64,000 nucleotides of DNA. It comes from Hirundichthys speculiger (Eukaryota > Chordata > Actinopteri > Beloniformes > Exocoetidae). The translations under genes and the position numbers were made by a program. Positions 12,520 to 23,453 of the stretch are shown here, piece by piece. The notes below the pieces were generated by a model. It was not told where the DNA came from, did not search any database, and saw only the letters and a program-made list of their open reading frames with translations. The stretch is from positions 3,603,501 to 3,667,500 of the forward strand of contig JAGFBZ010001895.1 of assembly GCA_018398805.1 (NCBI GenBank), given 5' to 3'. The stretch's first letter is position 1. Every line of letters begins with the position of its first letter.

Positions 12520-14384
12520 TTGTTCAGACTTGTTAACATTTAATGTTGTTGATGCCCAATGATTACCAGTCTGCTGCACTCTCACTATCTCTTAATCTGT
12601 TGTAAGGCACAAAGTCTGCACAGTCAGATGGTCTTTGGACCCAAACATAGACACAGACTCAGTAAGCTGCTTTTGGTGGACTATTTACAATGTTTTGTAA
12701 ATATGGTTCAGGTCAAACAATTACTTCCTCTGCACAACTCATTACCTCATATCAGAGCACATTTTTTGAAAGATTCAAGTCACAGACTCAGTGTTGGGGG
12801 ATTCAAATTATTGAATCAATTTACAATGACAGAGACAGTAATTATCATTTAATCGTTGAAGGAAGTGTTCCAACAAGGGCCCAGAATTGTTCCGCACTGT
12901 GTGGAGAATTCTTTCTGCTGTCCAGTATAGAGAATTGAGTTATATGTTCAACTGATAATTCAGTACTGTATTTCTATTCTAAATTAAATTAAAGAAAACA
13001 AGTCATTAAATCTCATCAGCAGAAGGCTTCAGCCTCTGTACATGGGACACCACGTCCCATGTATGGGTCTTTTTTTAAAGAGGAAGAATGCCATCTGACT
13101 TATTTTATGAGTTGATTAGTTGTTTTATTTTTGTTTTTTAACAACGTCAGACATGTATTAGTAGTTTATATACCTTGGCATACATATCAGCAAGATCAAA
13201 TTAATGATTAAGACTTTGTGAATGTCAGCTCACTAGTCAGGTCCTGTGTAAGGTCAGAAACACAAAGACTACTGGCATTTATGAACAGTTTCTCCACAGA
13301 TAAGATGAATGCAGTGTTATATGCGAGAGGGTTGCTCTGATCAGTTCTCATAAGATGATCTTATTCAACAAGGCAATACTTAGATTTCTTTTAACGATGA
13401 AGAGGTTGAATACATTTGACCAGGTGAGTCAGTCATCTGTAAGGTAACTAAGGTGTAGACCACTTGTAAAAGAGTGGTTAAAGGCAGAAAAACTGCAAAT
13501 GAGCTTGAGGAAAGTGATGCCACACAACAGTAAACATGGTCCTCTCCCAACTCTTAGAAAAGTGTTGCAGGTAACCACTTAAGAATGAGTCCAAAAGACA
13601 ATAAATAAATAAAAAAGAACAACACAAATTGCATAACTCACACTGATGTAACTGTATTTGCCTCATATCCTAATACTCATTACATATTCAATCTGTCTGA
13701 ATTCATTAATTAAATTGGCCACATAATATGTGGCTGATAGTGGTGTTTAAGCACTAAGAAAAATCACTTGATAAAACACATTAAAACTGTTACTCAAATG
13801 GACAATCCCAAATCATTGATTGATTGTTGTATCAGTATTCCTGGTAAAAGTCAATTCCACTCCTGTGATGGCAGCATTAATTGTGAAAAACTACATTGGT
13901 ATTTTAGTAAATGTGTGCTGCTTTTAAGATGGCTTTCTATTCACAGAAGTTTGTACATTTTTAAAAAGACCATGCAAATGTATCAATACTGCGGGTCAGA
14001 GCAAATATAAAAACTACTTCAATTTCTGAATTTGCATTTATTCCCCAAAGTAGCCAACTTGTCACCAACTATCCGATCACTTTTACTGGCCTTTAATGAC
14101 CATACCTCCACAGATGGAATATTTATTTTCAGCTGTTAACATGTATTGTATGGGTAACTGGTTAAAGCAATATGAAATATGACCCCATGATTTTTTTCTA
14201 CTTCACACTGTGTCTAAAGGCAACATTTTGCATTAAATACACTACAGAGCTTTTCTTTATTTTTTTGATGTGATCTGTTTGTTTTTCAATCACGACATAA
14301 ACTTTTGATTCTTTTAACTACTCACACAGTACCTGATCATTTAAGACAATAAGTTCATTGTTGTGTTTTTCTTCCAAAAACAGA
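12520..14384. other. Intergenic AT-rich DNA between SLC1 gene and VH array
   Basis: No coding, RNA or clear repeat structure could be supported. Short open frames (for example 12559-12938, 13768-14010) show no family resemblance and no splice context. Confidence 0.5.
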
Positions 14385-14640
14385 ACACAAACATGTAACC
14401 AGCACCAAACTGACCTGTACAGGCTCTGGATCCATGTTCAGCAGCTACTAACTGGTCTGGGTCAGACAGGCTGCTGGAAAAGGACTGGAGGTGATGACAA
14501 TCATCAGTAGCAGCCAATCCTACTCTGACAGACAGTTCAAGGCCGGTTCAGCATCTCCACAGACAGCAGAGACAGAAACTGGACCTGCAGATGACAGTCT
14601 GAACACTGAACCTTCTGCTGTGTGTTCAAATGGAACTGAG
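14385..14640 (+). pseudogene. IGHV pseudogene (family A), stop in CDR1
   Basis: Recognisable VH body: KLTCTGSGSMFSSY, then a TAA stop where CDR1 should continue, then LVWVRQAAGKGLE, then a shifted frame with 'ctgacagacagttcaaggcc' (SVQGRF region) and 'ctgcagatgacagtctgaac' (LQMNSLN region). No leader exon precedes it. The YYC end has decayed to 'gctgtgtgttcaaatgg', and no RSS follows. It is the leftmost VH trace of the array. Confidence 0.8.
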
Positions 14641-15098
14641 TCTTTAAAAAAAGAGGCTCCTCACGTAATAATCCATAATATTTTAATGAAATCTGAGTCA
14701 CAACATAAAGATAAAAAGACCACGTGTGTCAAATCTCTCTCTCCTCTGTCACTATGAAGAAATATGTGTCTATTCTACTTTTGTCTCTAATCTCTTCTTT
14801 ATGATGTTGAAGACCTGACTGAACTAAAGTCTTATATCAACTTTAAACATATTTCTTTTATTTCTGTGATGAGTCAAAATGCAAGTTCTTTGTAGCTTTG
14901 GATCATATAAACGCTCAGCAAAACGGTCAGTGATGTATTGCTCTTCTCCTGACTGAACTTTAGTCTTTACGTCTCTTATCTTTCAGCTCTGTATCTCCAA
15001 ACTCCCAAATAAAACATGTAAATGTACGATCCCCACCCCTTTCTGTGTGTTATATATCATTCAGATCAGCGTTCAGAGCTGCAGTGTCAGTCGTCATC

Positions 15099-15514
15099 AT
15101 GACAGTTGTACAAAGTTTCCTCCTCTTGGCTCTCATTGCAGGTGAGTGAAGTTTGTATCCAGCTGAGAAAACAAAATCATTAAGTTCTGCTGTCATCTAA
15201 AGTGTGTTTTCTTTCAGCTGCTCGGGGTCAGTCCCTCACCTCCTCAGAGCCACTGGTCCACAGAGCAGGAGAATCAGCCCGTCTGTCCTGTGAAGTACAA
15301 GGACTTTCTCTTGCTTGGCTGCACTGGATTCATCAGAAACCAGGGAAAGGACTGGAATGGATCGGACGTATTAATGATGGAACTGGGACCATATTTGCCC
15401 AAAGCCTCCAGGGCCAGTTTTCTATCACCAAAGACACTTCCCTAAATGCTGTGTATTTGATGGTGGAGAGTCTGAAACAAGAGGACGCTGCAGTTTATTT
15501 TTGTGCACGAGAGC
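15099..15514 (+). CDS. IGHV: IGHV segment, family F, apparently functional
   Basis: Heavy chain variable segment encoding the antigen-binding domain before V(D)J joining. The leader exon 15099-15141 (MTVVQSFLLLALIA) ends at a GTGAG donor; the V exon is 15218-15514. Mature part: QSLTSSEPLVHRAGESARLS, first Cys in LSCEVQ, WIHQKPGKGLEWIG, QFSITKDTS, AVYFCAR. The RSS follows directly: heptamer CACAGTG 15515-15521, 22-bp spacer, nonamer ACAAAAACT 15544-15552. An octamer-like ATGTAAAT lies at 15016. The CDR1 region (GLSLAWLHW) lacks the usual Ser/Tyr-rich loop, and FR2 has HQKPGKG instead of RQAPGKG, so this is a divergent single-member family. Nothing breaks it. Confidence 0.93.
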
Positions 15515-15989
15515 CACAGTGACACGAGAGCCAGAGACACTGTACAAAAACTGAACAACTGTTTCTTTGAGAGGCACTGAAGCATGACAGCTTTGGAAAA
15601 TAAATTTGGTTTTGAATAATGACCAAATGACATGAAGCGTACAAACAAATAGATCAAATAAAATTCTAACAATTTAAATAATTAAGTACATACATGATAC
15701 ATACATAGTACAATTATCTTTCATCCAGGCCCAGTCTGATGAACCAAAAATGTGTGTTTCTTTGTTTTAACTTGTAACGTTTCCATGTGTTTCCATAGTG
15801 ATCTAAAACATAACATTTTTCTTCCTAAGGATGGGCTCTGAGCTTCCCTCACTGACTCGCTGCATGGATGTCTGTGACATTTACTGCCTGTACAGTCTAA
15901 AAACAAACCTTTCAGAAAAGACATGTTTAATTATTATTCATTCACTGAGATATTTTTAAAATAACATTTTATTACATCATATAATACAT

Positions 15990-16127
<138 letters not shown>

Positions 16128-16229
16128 AATAAATAGTCAGGGTGGGGTTTTATGCAAAATAAAGTCGAGTATAAAGACTCTGAAGCTGCAGAAAAAGAGA
16201 CGCCCCATCAGATCTCCTTCAACACCACC

Positions 16230-16654
16230 ATGTTCTCTGTAGCTCTGCTGCTGCTGGCTGCTGGATCCTGTGAGTCTCACTGAGACACAGACACTGCTAG
16301 GATCTTCACACAACTCTGATCACTGATCAATATTCAACATGTTTTCCTCCACAGGTGTGAAGTGTGAACAGCTGATACAACCAGCCTCTGTGACTGTACA
16401 ACCAGGTCAGCGTCTGTCCATCACCTGTCAGGTCTCTTATTCTGTTGGCAGCTACTGGACACACTGGATCAGACAACCTGCTGGTAAAGGACTGGAGTGG
16501 ATTGGTGGTGGATGTTGTGGATCCAGCACAGCCTACAAGGATTCACTAAAAAACAAATTCAGTATCACCTCAGTTACTTCCAGCAACACAGTGACTCTAA
16601 ATGGACAGAACCTGCAGCCTGAAGACTCTGCTGTGTATTACTGTGCCAGAGACT
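16230..16654 (+). CDS. IGHV: IGHV segment, family B, apparently functional, Cys-Cys in CDR2
   Basis: Leader exon 16230-16269 (MFSVALLLLAAGS) and V exon 16355-16654. The domain begins CVKCEQLIQPASVTVQPGQ, with ITCQVS (first Cys), [25 protein letters not shown] and [13 protein letters not shown]2 reads GGGCCGSSTAY: the adjacent cysteines are absent from the other family B genes here. RSS: CACAGTG 16655-16661, 22-bp spacer, ACAAAAACC 16684-16692, an exact nonamer. Promoter: octamer-like ATGCAAAA at 16152 and GTATAAAG near 16169. Intact from ATG to RSS. Confidence 0.95.
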
Positions 16655-17261
16655 CACAGTGACACAAACATCTGCAGACCTGAACAAAAACCTCTGAGTC
16701 TGAACATTTGTAACATGAAGCCACCAGAGGAGGAGCCCTCACACCACTGATCAGCTGAAGACCAAGATGACTCTGATATTCAGTATCACACTGACCTGAG
16801 AATGTAGAAAAATACATTTTTCTTCTTCTTATAATTATTATTACTGACTGTCAGCATTGAATCGGCTTTATGTATGAGATTGTATCAGTTTATTTCATCA
16901 CAAAAAATAACTACTTGTGAATATATTTAATTAAAAAATGTTCTAAAATCTCCACATTGAATTATTTCTGTGTATTTCATTAATTTCTAATCCACCAAAG
17001 ATCTGCTAAAGTACATTGTGGTGAACAGACCACAGCTCCTCCTGGATTAAACATCACAGAAACATTTTTATTAAGACCCTCTTAAATACACCGTCTGTCA
17101 GGAAGACCAGTTCTTTTGTTTTGTTCACCTTGAGGAGAAATGTGGAAGTGGTTTTGTAACCGACAGCAAAGACTTACTAACTTTGAAAAAAACAAAACAA
17201 AAAGCTGCTAACCTATCACAGACAGCTGGACTGTTTGACGTATCCTCCCCCTGATATCTGC

Positions 17262-17321
17262 AGTCTACTTTTGTGCCAAGCACACAGTGTTGAAAGTAAC
17301 TGGAGAGGCTTCACAAAAACT
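17262..17321 (+). pseudogene. Orphan VH 3' end with intact 23-RSS
   Basis: Only the last codons of a VH remain (AVYFCAK), followed by heptamer CACAGTG 17283-17289, a 23-bp spacer and nonamer ACAAAAACT 17313-17321. The downstream flank to about 17555 matches that of the family D genes at 20.6 kb and 25.4 kb. The rest of the V exon and the leader are missing. It is the truncated end of an older copy of the duplicated block. Confidence 0.8.
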
Positions 17322-17544
17322 CCACAGAAAAAGTTTTTAAATTGACCTTTACGTGGCAGTGTAGAACTAAACAGTTCATGACATGACCACGATTGATGAA
17401 ACAACTGACTTCTAATTCTGCAACACAGTTTATTCTGAACTAATTTACTAAATAATTATAATAAACCTGTTTAATAAACCAAAAATGAGTGTGTGTGAGA
17501 CAAAGATGCTTGTTGAACTCACATAAAACATCATTTTACATTTT

Positions 17545-17555
17545 AAATGCCACTA

Positions 17556-17631
<76 letters not shown>
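17545..17631. repeat. (CA)n(TA)n microsatellite at duplication edge
   Basis: 'acacacacac' passes into a pure TA run. It separates the truncated older copy on the left from the start of duplication unit 1 on the right ('gctttgccatttatt'). Confidence 0.9.
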
Positions 17632-17632
<1 letters not shown>

Positions 17633-18651
17633 CTTTGCCATTTATTTATTTACTACATAACACAGTTAGTGTTTGATGTCATTGATCTGAACACTGAAAC
17701 ACTTCACACCAGTGAGTTCATGAGTTTTTATCATTAAAGATGGAAGAACCAGCAGTCCTCCAGAACAAGAACATTTGTCATAAATACTTTTTTTGATTTT
17801 AAAAAGCTGCACCCATTTTATTTATAGTTTACAGAATTAACCAGGTCTTTGATTCATTTACCATTTAACATTGATATTTTGGTGTATCACACATTAAAAT
17901 GTATTGTATTGATGTTTTTAACACAAAATTTTAATAAATTATTACAACCATGACACATGCTTGAAAAAAGTTGTACACATATTTAACTGCAGTGGTAATT
18001 TAATCTCACTCTTTTGAAAAATGATACTATAAATTGGAAGCTATTTTCTAAACCACAACTGTTTTCTAAAATGACAGAAGCGATAACGTGTAAGAATAAA
18101 ACTTTACAATCATAAAATGATTTAAATGTAGTTATGCATTCAAGTTTATGCAAACAAATGTGGTTCATAAGGAAGTAAAATGTGTGTTTGTGAATATGTT
18201 GATTAATCAGATTTAATGAGTTTTAATTAACAGTCTATTTTATGGTCAGTTTTACCTGCAGGGACTTTTATAATTCTTACAGTCTGATTTAAGTCTCCTC
18301 TCTACTAAAATTCACAGTTGTTTCTCCTTCCCATCATTGAAGTGTTCATAAAAACATGTCAATAATCTCTAACTACTCATTTATGTGCAACATTCAGAGG
18401 TAAGTTCACAGATATTACAGGGTATATGACTGTAAATTACACTGTAAACTGAAGCTCTAGATAGAGAAGCTCTTTTCAGTCATCTACTGTGCTTCTGTGA
18501 CAACTAGTGAGGATAAAAAATGTAATTATAATATGATTTAAATGCAGTTATGTATTCAACTTTATGCAAACAAATGTGGTTCATAAGGAAGTGAAGTGTG
18601 TGTCTGTGTCAGTGAGAGAAGTTCTCTTCAGTTCAGCCTCAACCATCAACC

Positions 18652-19096
18652 ATGTTCTCTGGAGCTCTGATACTGCTGCTGACATCTGGATGCTGTGAGG
18701 AGCTTTTAGTGGATTCATGAGAATAATCACATTAGAAATAGTGAATATATGACTGATGGAGATGATGCTGATTTGTGTTTCCACAGGTGTGTACAGTATT
18801 GATATCATCCAGCCAGACTCTAAGGTTGTGCAGCCTGGACAGTCTTTGACCATCACCTGTCAGGTCTCTGGTTATTCTCTGACCGATGACAACTATGCAA
18901 CAGGTTGGATCAGACAGCGTGAAGGAAAACCAATGGACTGGATTTTTCATCAGTGGGGTGGTGGCAACTTTTATCAAAATAATGCTCTGAAGAACAAGTT
19001 CAGCTACAGCAGAGACACTTCTGCTGGAACAGTGACAATAACAGGACAGAACCTGCAGTCTGACGACACAGCTGTGTATTACTGTGTACGTTACCC
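18652..19096 (+). CDS. IGHV: IGHV segment, family C, unit 1
   Basis: Leader exon 18652-18694 (MFSGALILLLTSGC) and V exon 18787-19096. It reads YSIDIIQPDSKVVQPGQ, LTITCQVSGYSLTDDNY (first Cys, long CDR1), GWIRQREGKPMDWIF, KNKFSYSRDTS, TAVYYCVRYP. FR2 carries the unusual REGKPMDW in place of the common PGKGLEW. CDR2 is rich in Gly (HQWGGGNF). RSS: CACAGTG 19097-19103, 23-bp spacer, ACAAAAACT 19127-19135. Octamer-like ATGCAAAC at 18564. No defect seen; the partner in unit 2 is at 23454. Confidence 0.94.
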
Positions 19097-19882
19097 CACA
19101 GTGATAAAAACAACCAACACACTTGTACAAAAACTCAGCAACAGCAGGACCTAAACACATTTAATGTGTGCAGTCACTTTAGAACCAACTTAGAAACATG
19201 AACACACGTTTTATACTGTGTACGTTCTGACTTACAACCTTTCAGTAGATACTTGATGTATAATGAGGTTCTTTGATTAAAATACTAATAATTTTTAGTC
19301 AAATTAAACACAAGCTAAAATAACACAACTAGAACATCAATATGCTGGTATAGCTGGTATTTTATGTTTTATTTTTATTTTTTAATAGGTTTTCATCCAG
19401 ATTTCAAGATAAAGCATGGTAATGTTAAAAATAAATATTTTATTTGATGTTGTATTTTAAAAACACATTTCCAAATTAATTTTTCATTTATTAAAATTAT
19501 GTTATAGAAAATGTTAATAGACAACCTTAAATACAGAAAAGTTAAATCAATTAAACTTCTTTTATAAAGCACTTTTAGTACAATTAAAATGCAACACAAA
19601 GTGTCACAAAGTAAAAACAGAGTCAGTCCCACCCATTTACCCACCTCCTTCCCCTCCAGCCCTAATCCCCATCAATGATAAAATGTGTAATTAAAGAAAT
19701 AAAAAATATGGCTAAAATAGCTGGGAACAGAAGAACCAGAGAGGAAAACACTATCACAAGGAGCCGTCTGCATCAGGAGGCAGGTGAGACCCAGCTGGGT
19801 CGCAGTTTGAATTCAGATGTTTGATTCTGACCTGATGACAGTATTGATCCTCCTTTTCTCCAGAGCAGAAAACAGTGTGTTT

Positions 19883-19949
19883 GGTTTTTGTTCAAGGGTT
19901 TATCATGGTGATACTGGGGGTCACAGTGATACACACTCACACAGAAACA
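19883..19949 (+). other. Candidate IGHD segment with 12-RSS on both sides, unit 1
   Basis: The architecture is that of a heavy chain diversity segment: nonamer GGTTTTTGT 19883-19891 (exact complement of consensus), 12-bp spacer, heptamer CATGGTG 19904-19910 (5 of 7, with the coding-proximal GTG kept), an 11-base core ATACTGGGGGT at 19911-19921, then heptamer CACAGTG 19922-19928 (exact), 12-bp spacer and nonamer ACAGAAACA 19941-19949 (7 of 9). The 12/12 pair fits the 12/23 rule with the 22-23 bp spacers of the VH genes. No JH lies nearby. It sits between a family C and a family D VH gene, which is odd for a DH. The 5' heptamer mismatches are the main weakness. Confidence 0.7.
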
Positions 19950-20193
19950 GAGAGAAAAAATTAACAATAGAAGTCATCCCAACTGATACGCTGCCTTTTA
20001 GGTAAATAAAAATGCTTTATATTTTATCCTGAAATTATTGGATAAAATGAGTCCATAAATTGACCAGTCTGATGCTAAACCACATCTCCATAATGTTCTG
20101 ATGCAAATCTCCAGTCTGTGGAGTGTATTTAAGTCTTGAAGACTGGTCCTGTACTTCCTGTGGAGCATCAGATGACACATCTATAGCTTCAGG

Positions 20194-20641
20194 ATGAAGA
20201 ACACACTAACTTTCCTGCTGGCTGCTGTTTTTCTGTCCTGTGAGTTTTCTTGCCTCATTGTGAGATCGTTGGTCTGTGACACCAGAAAACTTCCAAGATG
20301 ACTGTCTCTCTTCCTTCTCTAATGTTATCAGGTTGTTCAGGTCAGAGGATGGAGTCCATTCCCTCCAGTCCAGTGATGAAAAAACCTGGGGAGACTCTCA
20401 GTCTCTCCTGCAGGGGATCTGGCTTCACATTCAGCTGCTGTGCTATGAACTGGATCAGACAACCTGCAGGAAAACCACTGGAATGGATTGGGATTGGCTA
20501 TTCTGATGCCAGTAGTAACACTTATGCGGCCAGTGTGAGAGGACGTGCTGAAGTCAGTAGAGAAGACAGCAACAGTGTGGTTCATCTGAGGCTGTCGAAC
20601 TTACAGCCAGAAGACTCTGCTGTGTATTACTGTGCCAAGTA
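20194..20641 (+). CDS. IGHV: IGHV segment, family D, unit 1, CC in CDR1
   Basis: Leader exon 20194-20239 (MKNTLTFLLAAVFLS) and V exon 20332-20641. It reads [20 protein letters not shown], then CDR1 GFTFSCCAMN with two adjacent cysteines, [17 protein letters not shown]2 with YSDASSNTY, GRAEVSREDSN, SAVYYCAKY. RSS: CACAGTG 20642-20648, 23-bp spacer, ACAAATACT 20672-20680 (7 of 9). An exact octamer ATGCAAAT lies at 20101-20108, 85 bases before the ATG. The reading frame is intact; the partner in unit 2 is at 24970. Confidence 0.94.
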
Positions 20642-21050
20642 CACAGTGTTGAAAGTAACTGGAGAGGCTCCACAAATACTCCACAGAGAAAATATTTAAA
20701 TTGACCTTTAGGTGGCAGTGTAGACTAAGAACTGAACAGTTCATGACATGAGCAGGATGGAAGAAACAGCTGACTTCTAATTCTGCAACACAATTCATTC
20801 TGAAATAATTTACTAAACAATTATAATAAACCTGTATAATAAACCAAAAATGAGTGTGTGTGAGACAGAGATGCTTGTTGAACTCACATAAAACATCATT
20901 TTACATTTTAAATGCCACTAACAGAAGAGAATTACAAACTTCAGTGAATCATCAGTACTTATCTGAAATATCCTCCAGTGAGTATGTTCATGTTTTTAAG
21001 TTAAATAATTGATGGATTAAAAACACCATGTAGTTTTGTTTTGAAGACTA

Positions 21051-21069
21051 ATTTGCATTTCATTTGCAT
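21051..21069 (+). promoter_or_regulatory. Paired inverted octamers before VH at 21180
   Basis: Two exact ATTTGCAT sites (reverse of the Ig octamer) at 21051-21058 and 21062-21069, about 110 bases before the ATG. Octamers of this kind bind Oct-1/Oct-2 in Ig promoters. The pair is kept at 25827-25834 and 25838-25845 before the unit 2 partner. Confidence 0.75.
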
Positions 21070-21179
21070 TAATCTCTCCTGCATAAAATCCAACATAAAT
21101 GCAGATGGAAACTTCTGTCCTCCCACAAACATTCTTCCTCATTAAAGGGAAGGACTTCACTCACTTCTTTTGTCTCAAG

Positions 21180-21619
21180 ATGATGGTCAGACTTCCTGCC
21201 TTGCTGACAGCACTTCTCTTACCCTGTAAGTTATTGTATGTTCTCATGCACTGACTTTTTTTCTTCTCAACTTCACTAATCTCTTTTAATCTCTGGTCCT
21301 TTGTCAGGTCTGAATGGCCAGGCTCTGGAGTCCATTCCCTCCTCCACAGTGGTGAAAAAGCCTCAGGAAACCCTCAGTCTCTCCTGCAGAGGAACTGGAT
21401 TTGATTTCAGCCAGTATGGCATGCACTGGATCAGACAACCAACAGGGAAAGCATTAGAATGGATGGGAGTAATTTGGTATGATGCAAGTAAAACTATTTA
21501 TAGCAGCAGTTTACAAGGACGTATAGAAATCAGCAGAGACAACAGCAACAGCCTGGTTTCTCTGAGGCTGTCCAGCTTAAAGCCAGAAGACTCTGCTGTG
21601 TATTACTGCACCAGAGAAA
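21180..21619 (+). CDS. IGHV: IGHV segment, family E, unit 1
   Basis: Leader exon 21180-21225 (MMVRLPALLTALLLP) and V exon 21308-21619. It reads CLNGQALESIPSSTVVKKPQ, LSCRGTGFDFSQYGMH, WIRQPTGKALEWMG, CDR2 VIWYDASKTIY, GRIEISRDNSN, SAVYYCTRET. RSS: heptamer CACAGTA 21620-21626 (last base differs from consensus), 23-bp spacer, nonamer ACCAAAACC 21650-21658. The first three heptamer bases, the most important for cutting, are intact. No coding defect; the partner in unit 2 is at 25956. Confidence 0.92.
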
Positions 21620-21976
21620 CACAGTAGTTAATGTTAGCAGAGATGCTGTACCAAAACCCCTCACAGGCATGCAGGTGGCAAGAGAAAACATGATTTTGAA
21701 TGACACCAAGAAAAACACACAACTTCAGAGACAGTTGAGGTTGTGGTTTGTAAATTCCTGTTTTTCATGGTTTCAGCTAATGTACTATATTAAAAATACT
21801 GGGTCAACAAATGCTTCTGAGAGCACTGATCAAGACTTTAGACATTTTATTTGAAACTTCTCATAGATGCTGAATTAACAGCAGGCATCATGGTCACATA
21901 AAAATCTAACACGTCAACAAACCAAGATGAGCTTCTTTAAATTTTTACCATGAAACTTGTATATATATATATATAT

Positions 21977-22327
21977 ACAATCATGGAAAAAATTATTAGA
22001 CCACCCTTGTTTTCTTCATTTTCTTGTTCATTTTAATGACTGGTACAACTAAAGGTACATTTGTCTGGACAAACATAACGATAACCACAAAGATTGCTCA
22101 TAAGAGTTTTATTAAAGAGCTGATATCTTACTATTTTCTGTGGTTTTCTTGATTATAACCTAAATCACTTAGGTTTTTACATCAATAGCTATGGCGTTGT
22201 ACTGCCAAAAACACTGCTTTTATGCATTCAGTGTTTACTTTTCTGTCTGTTTTAGTCACATGATGACGTTTAGTGGTACCAGGTATTAAAATGAACAAGA
22301 AAGTGAAGAAAAAATGGTGGTCAAATA

Positions 22328-22328
<1 letters not shown>
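21977..22328. mobile_element. Tc1/mariner-like MITE at the duplication junction
   Basis: Inverted ends: left 'attattagaccaccc' then 'ttgttcattttaatgactgg' and 'acaactaaaggt'; right 'ccaggtattaaaatgaacaa' then 'aaaaaatggtggtcaaataa'. Embedded in (TA)n on both sides, consistent with TA targeting. It lies exactly between duplication units 1 and 2. No transposase. Confidence 0.7.

Positions 22329-22420
<92 letters not shown>
22329..22420. repeat. (TA)n microsatellite
   Basis: Nearly pure TA repeat joining the MITE to the start of duplication unit 2. Confidence 0.95.
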
Positions 22421-22421
<1 letters not shown>

Positions 22422-23453
22422 ATAGCTTTGCCATTTATCTATTTACTACATAACACAGTTAGTGTTTGATGTCATTGATCTGAACACTGAAACACTTCAC
22501 ACCAGTGAGTTCATGAGTTTTTATCATTAAAGATGGAAGAACCAGCAGTCCTCCAGAACAAGAACATTTGTCATAAATACTTTTTTTGATTTTAAAAAGC
22601 TGCACCCATTTTATTTATAGTTTACAGAATTAACCAGGTCTTTGATTCATTTACCATTTAACATTGATATTTTGGTGTATCACACATTAAAATGTATTGT
22701 ATTGATGTTTTTAACACAAAATTTTTAATAAATCATTACAACCATGACACATGCTTGAAAAAAGTTGTACACATATTTAACTGCAGTGGTAATTTAATCT
22801 CACTCTTTTGAAAAATGATACTATAAATTGGAAGCTATTTTCTAAACCACAACTGTTTTCTAAAATGACAGAAGCGATAACGTGTAAGAATAAAACTTTA
22901 CAATCATAAAACGATTTAAATGTAGTTATGCATTCAAGTTTATGCAAACAAATGTGCTTCATAAGGAAGTAAAATGTGTGTTTGTGAATATGTTGATTAA
23001 TCAGATTTAATGAGTTTTAATTAACAGTCTATTTTATGGTCAGTTTTACCTGCAGCGACTCAGTACTTTTATAATTCTTACAGTCTGATTTAAGTCTCCT
23101 CTCTACTAAAATTCACAGTTGTTTCTCCTTCCCATCATTGAAGTGTTCATAAAAACATGTCAATAATCTCTAACTACTCATGTATGTGGCAACATTCAGA
23201 GGTAAGTTCACAGATATGACAGGGTATATGACTGTAAATTACACTGTAAACTGAAGCTCTAGATAGAGAAGCTCTTTTCAGTCATCTACTGTGCTTCTGT
23301 GACAACTAGTGAGGATAAAAAATGTAATTATAATATGATTTAAATGCAGTTATGTATTCAACTTTATGCAAACAAATGTGGTTCATAAGGAAGTGAATTG
23401 TGTGTCTGTGTCAGTGAGAGAAGTTCTCTTCAGTTCAGCCTCAACCATCAACC

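Larger units (their letters stand above)
17628..21970 (+). repeat. Segmental duplication, unit 1 (V-D-V-V)
   Basis: Contains VH family C (18652), DH (19911), VH family D (20194) and VH family E (21180). The whole stretch, introns and intergenic DNA included, reappears at about 22424-26735 with few differences. The offset is 4,806 bases at the C genes and exactly 4,776 bases at the D and E genes. The unit ends in a (TA)n tract. Confidence 0.93.

Noticed and set aside
17489..17737. Open frames of alternating Ile-Tyr (also 30921-31184, 32246-32503, 33044-33345)
   Set aside because: They are translations of (TA)n microsatellites.
18732..19160. Minus-strand open frame of 142 codons across a VH (also 23529-23966, 20337-20585, 25113-25361)
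   Set aside because: Shadow of the VH exon on the opposite strand; the + strand has leader, splice sites, Cys-Trp-Cys pattern and RSS.
19817..20005. 62-codon open frame spanning the DH-like unit, with AG and GT at its sides, as a possible exon
   Set aside because: No protein family resemblance and no neighbouring exon; the paired 12-RSS layout explains the sequence better. An exon remains a weak alternative.
19950..20190. Search for a JH segment after the DH-like unit
   Set aside because: No WGxGT motif, no 23-bp 5' RSS and no J-type splice donor here, after 24725, or elsewhere in the window.
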